Below the pieces are notes generated by a model, which was not told where the DNA came from, did no database searches, and was given only the letters and a program-made list of their open reading frames with translations. 64,000 nucleotides of DNA from Ascarosepion bandense (taxonomy: Eukaryota > Mollusca > Cephalopoda > Sepiida > Sepiidae), in NCBI GenBank assembly GCA_037127315.1, contig JBBBDQ010001273.1, positions 3,707,501-3,771,500 on the forward strand, in the 5' to 3' direction. Shown in pieces: positions 56,818 to 64,000 of this stretch (its first letter is position 1; each line of letters starts with the position of its first letter). A program made the translations under genes and the position numbers.

Positions 56818-57965
56818 TAAAAACGAACTTTTCCCATCAAAATGTTTATGCAATTATTAAGAGGAAAGATAAAAGTATGTTTAAATTATTTTTTAAAAAA
56901 TTTCAATCTCTTCTAATGCTTTCGAAAATTTGGTAAAATAGCTTGTTTTCATTTTAGTTAGTAGGTAAGAAATTCGTTACGAGTGTTAACGGAAAACGTA
57001 ATATTACAAAAATCGGGGTACTTTTCCAGTGACAAATACACTAATTTGTAAATTCAAGCAAAAATCAAATAATTGTCGGATTTTAAGGAAACTTTCAGGA
57101 AATATTTACAAGTAAATGCAATTATTTTTGAAATTATTATTTAAAACAACACGTGGTAAATTTTTTTTACGTCAATTGTCACCCAACTACCACCACGTAA
57201 ATTCATGAAATTTTAAAAAAGTAAATTTTGTTAGGAAAACGGGTTTTATTAGTTTACGCAGGGCTCATTGGGGAATGTAAATCCTCTATTATTTTTTGAA
57301 ACATTTTGAATTTATTTCCGAAAATCTGCTCCCATTAGTAAAATAAAAAATGCAATAAAACTATGACATTATGTAACTGCTTAAATTGTTTTAATAATAT
57401 AAATTAAGGACATTATAGTCTGAAGTAGATTTTTTTCAATTAATTATAAAATTTTAAATGAATTGCTTTGATTTTTTAAATTATAATAATTTATAAAGTT
57501 TCAAAATATTTTAAAAATACTTCAAAGTTTTGTTGTCATTAGTTTATTAACTTATTAAGTGAAGAATATATTTACTCATCGAAAAATGAAAAGTTTAATA
57601 CAAATCCTTGTGCTTTCGTATGTTCAAAATAACTTTTTGTGTATTTGAAGTTTTTTGTATAGTAATTTCTATGTGTAAATTAAAAGGTCATATGTTTCAG
57701 GGTTTCTTCCCCTTTACGGGAAAAAATTTGTGCAATTATGTCACCTGTGATTGCCCTACATTTATCTTATCTAGCATCTGTCAAGGTATCAACACATTTC
57801 AAATACGGTTCACCCCTCTGTTTAAGAAATAGTTTTATTCTAAATTTCATTCTATAGGTAAATAATACTTATGTAAATCATAATAATTTAACAATCCATC
57901 TGCTTATTTAAAAAAAGCAATAATGTGTCACGCCTGTACATTTTATTTTTGCAAGATTTTTAAAA
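56818..57965 (+). repeat. AT-rich dispersed repeat, family D
   Basis: Collinear with 20396-21440: tgtttatgcaattattaaga, tcgttacgagtgttaacgg, ttattagtttacgcagggct, aggacattatagtctgaag, gggtttcttcccctttacg, gcaagatttttaaaag. Non-coding. Confidence 0.8.
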
Positions 57966-58322
57966 GAAACTTAGAAACATAGAAAATTTATTGTGAAACA
58001 TGGAATAAACATATACAAACATATAGAAACATCCAGATAGAGACATATGGAAAACATAGAAACATACAAAAATATTGGAAGCATATAGAAAACATATGAA
58101 TAAAGATATAAGAACAATATATAGAAAAATAAAATGCAGAATGAATATAGAAACATATAGAAATATACGAAAAACAAATGGAAATATAGAAAAATATGAA
58201 AAACATATAGAACATATGGATAGAAAGATAGAAATCATAGATCCAAATAGAAAATATATGAAAAATATAAAGAAATATAGAAAACATATAGAAACATACA
58301 GAAAACATGTATATAAGCATTG
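57966..58322 (+). repeat. Degenerate ACATATAGAA-type tandem repeat
   Basis: About 350 bp of irregular acatatagaaacat units of 8-14 bp. Both strands keep open frames (Tyr/Ile/Phe/Cys on minus, Lys/Arg/Asn on plus) because T-rich/A-rich units lack stops. These frames are not genes. Confidence 0.9.
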
Positions 58323-58589
58323 AAATTGCTTAATTAGCACATACTATTAATTCTCCTGATAAATATTCCAGCTTCCAGTGAATGCTGGAGTATTTTGCCT
58401 AAGATGAAAAAGAATTTACAGTGCTGGGTTCCTACAGAAGTATATTAAGAATAAGAAGCCTAACCAAACAGGCGAGCAACACGAAGTTGCATAAAATAAG
58501 AAATTTTAAAGAAGAAAGAAACAAAAACGACGTTTATATTTAGACTCAAAACGAGGTAACTACATTTCAGTGAATTCTACACTCACAGT

Positions 58590-58670
<81 letters not shown>

Positions 58671-59206
58671 TCAGATAATATTTAGCGGAATAGCAATTTC
58701 AACATGCATTGTTCGACACATGCATTGTCAACATTGTTTAATCAAAGAATGGAGAAAAATTCTTATGCCAGAAGCAGGGGCTAGTGATGGAAGGGGTGAG
58801 AAATGTTGGTTACCATAAAGTTAAGCCGAGACGATTGTAGTAGTAAATTCCATTTTGGTAGTGGGAGGGAAGTGGTTTGACCTTTGGGTTATTAGTGATA
58901 TGTAGGAGGGAAAATGTTAGTGATTCACCAAATTTTAACATCTAATTCCTGTAAAATCAATTTCTATTACGAATAAGTGAAAGAGGGATATAATTAATAA
59001 AACTTAAGTCTATGACGGTGATGACACTTACTAATGATTTCTTCACGTTTATCCAGACGTACATTCTGATATTGAAATTCAAAAATCTTACTTTCTCCTA
59101 TTAAACATGAATTACATAAGCGTGGGTGCCTATCAGCTTCCATTTTATCTGTGGATTTAGGTCATTCTCTTTCAGTTTCCAGGGCTAATATTTATTACAG
59201 TTTTAG
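58323..59206. other. Spacer with microsatellite, no gene seen
   Basis: (TA)n-(GTAT)n at 58594-58666; otherwise no family match. Confidence 0.55.
58594..58666 (+). repeat. (TA)n-(GTAT)n microsatellite
   Basis: About 46 bp of TA followed by about six GTAT units. Confidence 0.95.
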
Positions 59207-59345
59207 AACATGTACAAATTATAATTTACAACAAAAGTGTACATTTTAACTACCTGATGCATTGTTCTTTCGATGTCGAAACAAAATGTACACTTTTGGA
59301 GTAAATTATAATTTTTATATGTTTTAAAATAAATATTTTTATATG
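59207..59345. mobile_element. Penelope-like termini as a foldback pair, no internal part
   Basis: Left: gaacatgtacaaattataat, then acaaaagtgtacattt. Right: aaaatgtacacttttggagt, then aattataatttttatatg. The two are reverse complements around a centre carrying ctttcgatgtcgaaac. They match the ends of the elements at 30239 and 40980, so the element has lost its whole coding part. Confidence 0.75.
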
Positions 59346-59360
59346 TTTTAAAATAAATAT

Positions 59361-59395
59361 TTTGAAAATTTTCTCTAATTTAATATATATATATA

Positions 59396-59436
<41 letters not shown>

Positions 59437-59472
59437 TATATATATATATTAAATTAGAGAAAATTTTCAAAA
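59361..59472. repeat. Perfect inverted repeat with (TA)n loop
   Basis: Left arm 59361-59400 (tttgaaaattttctctaatt, taatatatatatatacta). Right arm 59434-59472 is its reverse complement (tagtatatatatatattaa, attagagaaaattttcaaa). The loop is about 33 bp of TA. Confidence 0.92.
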
Positions 59473-59604
59473 TTCAGAGGTGTCGGATGTACATTTCGAC
59501 GAAGGATCTCTAATAGAGACTCTACATCACGTCAGCGACATTGTTTTTCAAAATGGCGAAGGCCCTGAGTTAGAGTGTAGAGGGGTTTTTGTTTTTTGTT
59601 ATAG

Positions 59605-59658
59605 ATATATATAAGGTCAGAAATTATCCGCATTCTTCTCTACAGACATATTGTAGAG

Positions 59659-59703
<45 letters not shown>

Positions 59704-60145
59704 CGCTCGTGTGTGTGTATTTGTGTATATAAAGCGCGAGATGGAAATGAATGAGAAAAAAAGCGGCAGATGGAAGTAAAAATAAACGTTCGAAGTACTT
59801 TTAAAACATTAATTTATTAAGTGACAACTATATATATATAGGGATTTATAAAGTTAGGAAATTCCTTACTTTCTCTCTCATATATATATATATATGTAAA
59901 GTCAGAAATTATCTGCATTCTTCTCTATAGATATGTTATGGCAAATGTGCGGATAACTTTTACTTACACACACACACACACGCACACACACGCACACACA
60001 CGTGTGTGTGTGTGTGCCTGTGTGTTTATATATATGAATACAGACAACAAAAGGAATGAAAAGCAAACCGACAGACGGAAGTAAAAATAAATTTTCGAAG
60101 TACATTAAAAACCTTAATTTATTGAGTGACACTATTAATGCCGAT
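59605..60145 (+). repeat. Local duplication of a ~250-bp block
   Basis: 59610-59850 and 59890-60145 share gtcagaaattatccgcattc / gtcagaaattatctgcattc, ttctctacagacatatt / ttctctatagatatgtt, gcagatggaagtaaaaataa / gacagacggaagtaaaaata and taatttattaagtgacaact / ttaatttattgagtgacact. The offset grows from 282 to 300 bp because the microsatellites between them differ. Each copy has its own (TA)n or (CA)n insert. Confidence 0.85.
59961..60022 (+). repeat. (CA)n/(TG)n palindromic microsatellite
   Basis: About 35 bp of CA with regular CGCA interruptions meets about 22 bp of TG at an acgt centre, forming an inverted repeat of alternating purine-pyrimidine. Confidence 0.92.
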
Positions 60146-60552
60146 TTAGGGCCGTTTTTGAAAGTAGGTAACTATTTCAGGAATTTTAGCGTGGGTGTGT
60201 GTAACTCACACAAACGTGCACATGCATACATCAGAATTAAACCTATCCACAAATACCATATGTTGAACATTTGGGTAACTTTCTTTTTTGCTTTTTTCTT
60301 TTGTTCTTATTTTTTTATTATATTTTACAGGTTTGGTCCGAGATAACAAATGATCCTTGCTAATGATTTTTGTTAAACTTATTTGTTTTTATTTTTCGTT
60401 CCATTTTCCTATATTTCTGAGACATTTCCTCGAGTGTAAGCCATTGTTAAAGATTTTTTTCTCATTTTGCTGTATCTTTTTCGGTATTTTCAAATATTGC
60501 GTCTTCTGGTCACGTGTCAATTTCGTTATTTTCATTTATTGTTTTTTACGTG
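60146..60552. other. Spacer, no gene seen
   Basis: T-rich; Phe/Leu-rich frames only. Confidence 0.5.
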
Positions 60553-60700
60553 ACAGTTTCAAAGTTAAGCACTGTCGAACCTAGCTAGTACTTACTTGGG
60601 TGTTCGATTGGGAGTACCAGGTGATGTAAGCACAGATGTAATATTTTCTGACTTTAGATAACCTGTAAAATGTTGATAAGCCGTAGAAAACGAATCACTT
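60553..60700 (+). repeat. 5S rRNA-like SINE head joined to family-S tail
   Basis: 60553-60630 reads in the 5S sense direction: tttcaaagttaagcactgtc, ctagctagtacttacttgg, gattgggagtaccaggtg, atgtaagcac. The family tail (gactttagataacctgtaa, gttgataagccgtagaaaa) follows directly, without the tRNA-like middle. The first 40 nt of 5S are missing, so it is not a 5S rRNA gene. Confidence 0.78.
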
Positions 60701-60814
60701 GTGACAGTTTGTGTTATTGTGTCATACACTTCGTTCAGATTTTAAAACATGACCGATTCTACTTACTACTGATTTACGCGTAATATAACACTTATCGGCT
60801 ACAAAAAGTAGATT

Positions 60815-61115
60815 CAATGAGTGAGTTTAAATTCAGATCGAGGTTGTCGTGCTCACTCTCTCACAAATTCTCTTGAGAAAAGCATGAATCAATATGGGCA
60901 AAATAGCAAAGCAGATTATCGAAAAAGTCGTAAAGAATTATTACTCTGAATTCAAAACTCCGGATAGTCGATGGGAAACAATCCCAATATTTTTCTAAAA
61001 AGGTTATGACTGGTTTGTTTTTACAGTTAAGCAACACTTTGCAAGTTACTGAAAGCCAGAAATTATATCTAGTCGAGTGTACCAAAATATCAAAGGCATC
61101 TCGCAATAAGAGGGG
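60815..61115. repeat. Decayed SINE fragments
   Basis: 60815-60915 (plus) has a weak SINE-A-like pattern (ttctcttgagaaaagcatga). 61015-61070 (minus) has the family-S tail (acagttaagcaacactttgc, aagttactgaaagccag). Confidence 0.4.
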
Positions 61116-61759
61116 CACTATATATCGAATAAATTTTGACCTACTCTCAATCTTACATTATTTAACAGTGGAAATGGAGTCTTGACGTTTCCTTTCTTAA
61201 ACTAGACAGACACACACGTGATGCCCAACCGTGCGCGTCACTTGATAGCTTTAAAGAACGGTTCTTTCCAAAAACAGAAAAATTATGTTACAGTCGAAAC
61301 GTGAGGATAAAATAACAACATTGAACAAAATAACATGTTTGAAAGCGCTTGAAAAGTAAAAAAATATGGAACATTTTTACATTCCTTATCTCCAGCCAAA
61401 AAGAAAACATGTAAGAACAGTTGAAAAATTAAATAAAAAATTAATAAAATCTTCCTTGACGATGATTTGTAACGAAACATATTCAAAAGAAAGATTGCTA
61501 CCCAAATATAAATTAATATATATGATAATACAGAACAGCCTTTATTAATAATACAGAGGATATATATATATGTATATTTTTTCACTACCCGACGACATAA
61601 TTATTGCAAAATAATAAAATATTAAGGCATTGTTAAAGGGCAAACTTGTGAGAAGAATTTTCATATCTTTGAGTATAATTTCATAACTGGTAGTAAAATG
61701 AATGAACTGAACCGAAGTGGCCTCGCTATTGTCTCTCTCTGTAAAAGCGTGACTGAAGG

Positions 61760-61770
<11 letters not shown>
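61116..61770. other. Spacer, no gene seen
   Basis: AT-rich. A 60-codon frame at 61366-61548 is Lys-rich without a motif. Confidence 0.5.
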
Positions 61771-61813
<43 letters not shown>

Positions 61814-61826
61814 CATACATACATAC
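61771..61826 (+). repeat. (TA)n-(CATA)n microsatellite
   Basis: About 38 bp of TA then four CATA units, immediately left of a MITE. Confidence 0.95.
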
Positions 61827-62202
61827 ACTACCGGGTATAATTATTAGGCCGCTCCAGTTTTATTTTAAAAGAAATTATGTATTTCATATTATTTTTAGTG
61901 GATAATTCTAAATGAAAATAGAATGGTTCTTTTGTTATTATTAATTTGCACCATTTTACAAGGCAAGGAATCAAAGATGAACTCGTCCGAATCACCCTAA
62001 ATTTTCTGCATTCTTTCAATGATAATATAAGTAATTATTAAATATTTATAAATTCATTTGATGCACATGTTATGATGCAGTATTAACAAAAGAACTATTC
62101 TATTTTCATTTACAATTATTCACTTGGCAATAAATACTAAAAAATAGTATCAAATACATCATTTTTTAAAACACTGGGGTGGCTTAATAATTATGGCCGG
62201 TA

Positions 62203-62204
<2 letters not shown>
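61827..62204. mobile_element. Foldback MITE with ~125-bp terminal inverted repeats
   Basis: Starts actaccgggtataattatta and ends with its inverse (taataattatggccggtagt). The inverted similarity continues inward for about 125 bp: left aaatgaaaatagaatggttc versus right gaactattctattttcattt. It has no coding capacity. It is flanked by TA-rich DNA on both sides, as expected for TA-targeting Tc1/mariner-type elements. Confidence 0.88.

Positions 62205-62247
<43 letters not shown>
62205..62247 (+). repeat. (TA)n microsatellite
   Basis: About 42 bp of TA directly right of the MITE. Confidence 0.95.
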
Positions 62248-62251
<4 letters not shown>

Positions 62252-62277
62252 ACGGTCGTTATTATAATAGGGTGGAG

Positions 62278-62450
62278 AAGTTATGGTGATAATAACGATT
62301 TACTGATGCAAGTTCTAATAAATGCCCCATAGTTGGGGGAAAAGTGGTGGATTCTTACCCTCAAGATATTTGCACGTAAGTGAATATAACAAACACGGCT
62401 GGAATTGCAACTCGATTCTCTGATCTGTAATACCGAGTTATTCACTAATA
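62278..62450 (-). repeat. Family-S SINE, tRNA-like part and body
   Basis: cgatttactgatgcaagttc, cacgtaagtgaatataacaa, acggctggaattgcaactcg. The 5S-like end is absent in this copy. Confidence 0.65.
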
Positions 62451-63194
62451 ATGAAAAGATTAATATTTGGACAGTCATGAAACGTCTTAAAAGGAAATGG
62501 CATTAAAATAATATATTGACATTGTAAATATAATGTGGAAGGTTTTTTTATTTGTATTTAGAATAGCTGCTGAAAGAAATGCTTTTAAATAGAAAGCCAT
62601 ACACCTACATCACTTCCGATCTTAAAAGTAATATAAAATTAAATAAAAAAAAAACGGGTAGAATTTAAGTAAATTTAACAGGAAGCAAGACACAGAAAAT
62701 TGGATTGTTTGTGAAGAATCAAAGCTCTGAACGAGATTTTTGCGAGATTTCCAGCATCAGTCGGTTTGCCGGAAGCCGACTTTCTCTGCCGTTTATATTG
62801 CCTGCCAGACGTTCACACGATCAGTTATAAATGTCATTTTAAAACTTTGTATTTCTTGACCAGATGTTCTCTTTAATATTTATGTCTGTAAACAAATGTT
62901 CGTTTTCAACACCGCTTTCCGCTCTTGTCCTTTGTAAATCAGAAAACGGAAAAAATCTTGATCAAATGAGGCAGCTCTTAGCAGGGTATGAAAGCACGCA
63001 CACACACACACAGCTTTATCATTATTAACTTAGTCTGGAAAAAATAACATGAATATAGGGTACACAATGAGGTCTGAATTCGCTGTAGGCATTAATCAGC
63101 TTGTCGAGTACAAAGTCACATGTACCACGTGAATATCGAAACCTAGATTTAAAATTTGTTAGTAATTCTTCAGCTTATTTAAGCAGGATCATCG
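62451..63194. other. Spacer, no gene seen
   Basis: AT-rich with a short (CA)n at 62998-63010. 62740-62830 has mixed composition, with no motif. Confidence 0.5.
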
Positions 63195-63218
63195 TTTTTT
63201 TTTTTTTTTTTTTTTTTT
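63195..63218 (+). repeat. Poly(T), 24 bp (poly(A) on minus strand)
   Basis: Uninterrupted T run. It sits 3' of the LTR-PBS-like block when read on the minus strand. Confidence 0.95.
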
Positions 63219-63594
63219 GGAAAATAACCAACGTTGGTATGCTAACTGTTGTGGATCTTCGTCGCCAAATTGTTGTGGCGAAACTTCGCTGTAAAATTGT
63301 AGTGACCGGTTTTTGCCGGAAGTAATACATGGAACACAAGAAGGTAGGTTCAAAACAGTATATTAGTATAGCAAGAAACAAGATATTGAAAGGAAGGGCT
63401 AATGATAAGTAATATAAAAATAAGTAAGTCCGAAGGTATTATTACGCTGTTTATTGCCTGACTAGTAGCTGTCGTCAACTGTCGTTAACTTCTGTCAACT
63501 GAATTCGTTAAGTTCTCTCTGGAAGTGACGTAGGCAATTACATATAACAAGAGGAAGAGTCCATTCATCGTAGGAGGGCACCATAACACTAACA
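63219..63594 (-). mobile_element. Probable LTR with adjacent primer-binding-like leader
   Basis: Read on the minus strand, 63594-63271 begins TGTTAGTGTTATGG and ends GCCACAACA, with matching TGTT...AACA ends. It carries an aataaa at about 63447-63455. Directly after the 3' end comes tttggcgacgaagatcc (63253-63270 region), the arrangement of an LTR followed by a tRNA primer-binding/leader sequence in Ty3/Gypsy-type elements. Only about 45 bp of leader remains before a 24-base poly(A). No second LTR or gag/pol is in the window. Confidence 0.5.
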
Positions 63595-64000
63595 ACATCA
63601 CTAGGTAAATATTTCTATCTGACACACGCAGGGCAACAAAGATAGAACTTACAAACATTTATTAAATGCTGTTTCATCAATTTCTGTGAGAGATCATACA
63701 CGAGAACATGGACAAATTATACACTGCCATTTTATAATAACCATTTAGTATTTTGTATACATAAAACAGATCGGTGGACTGGCGTCTTCACTGAAGGAAT
63801 AGGAACTTGATTTCGCCACTAGCTCGGCTAAAGCACTTATTATGGACAGATTGCAATAAATCGGTATCTTTTCTGTATTTTATGCTTCAAATAACAGCCC
63901 ATATTCGAGTACTGATTGAATAAATGTAGTGTGAAGTGGATTTACCATTTTGGTTTCGATTAAATCAAATTGTCAGCCGATCACAAAAGTGGACTAAATT
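63595..64000. other. Spacer to window end, no gene seen
   Basis: Mixed composition; no repeat or coding feature recognised. Confidence 0.5.

Noticed and set aside
57960..58340. 110-126-codon frames rich in Tyr/Ile/Phe (minus) and Lys/Arg/Asn (plus)
   Set aside because: Generated by the ACATATAGAA-type tandem repeat.
60553..60630. 5S rRNA gene
   Set aside because: The first third of 5S is missing and it is fused to a SINE tail.
61366..61548. 60-codon Lys-rich frame as a small gene
   Set aside because: AT-rich DNA, no start context, no motif.

Overview
This window reads as non-coding DNA from an animal nuclear genome, most likely an octopod cephalopod. The evidence is the AT-rich composition, very long (TA)n, (CA)n and (GATA)n microsatellites, many diverged tRNA-derived SINEs, and decayed LINEs, Penelope-like and mariner elements. 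There are no operons, no bacterial-type genes and no intact host gene. The octopus assignment is an inference from repeat style, not from a database match. Almost every open reading frame is a transposon relic or a simple-repeat artefact. One short higher-GC segment (33332-33557) could be a host exon.

Layout. 0-5 kb: RTE-type and Jockey/CR1-like LINE fragments, a SINE of the commonest family (called SINE-A here) and tRNA-like heads. 5-11 kb: AT-rich spacer, a dimeric SINE with a LINE-like tail, more SINE-A, and several unclassified repeats. 11-20 kb: the LINE-rich core. It holds a Jockey-like LINE with a long uninterrupted RT frame (14955-16509, minus) and an RTE fragment containing nine near-identical 45-bp repeats (14341-14745). 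20-30 kb: an AT-rich dispersed repeat, SINEs, microsatellites and two LINE remnants. 30.2-32.9 kb: a Penelope-like element with RT and GIY-YIG motifs, bracketed by inverted terminal repeats. 33-38 kb: the exon candidate, LINE scraps, a SINE with a 5S rRNA-like head, and a mariner C-terminal relic. 38-39.4 kb: a 1.1-kb purine-only-like tract and interrupted (TA)n. 41-48 kb: a second Penelope-like 3' end, tRNA-SINEs and a possible solo LTR. 47-51 kb: a cluster of 5S/tRNA chimeric SINEs and a mariner N-terminal relic. 51.8-56.7 kb: two large degenerate LINEs that still show endonuclease and RT parts. 57-64 kb: AT-rich repeat, hairpins, a local duplication, a foldback MITE and a probable Gypsy-type LTR next to a primer-binding-like site.

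The elements relate to each other in functional ways. One SINE family ends in the same 3' tail as the Jockey-like LINE, which suggests it was mobilised by that LINE. Another SINE family carries a 5S rRNA-like promoter region joined to a tRNA-like one. Penelope-like termini occur repeatedly, sometimes with no internal sequence. All coordinates of repeat edges are approximate because they were read by eye.
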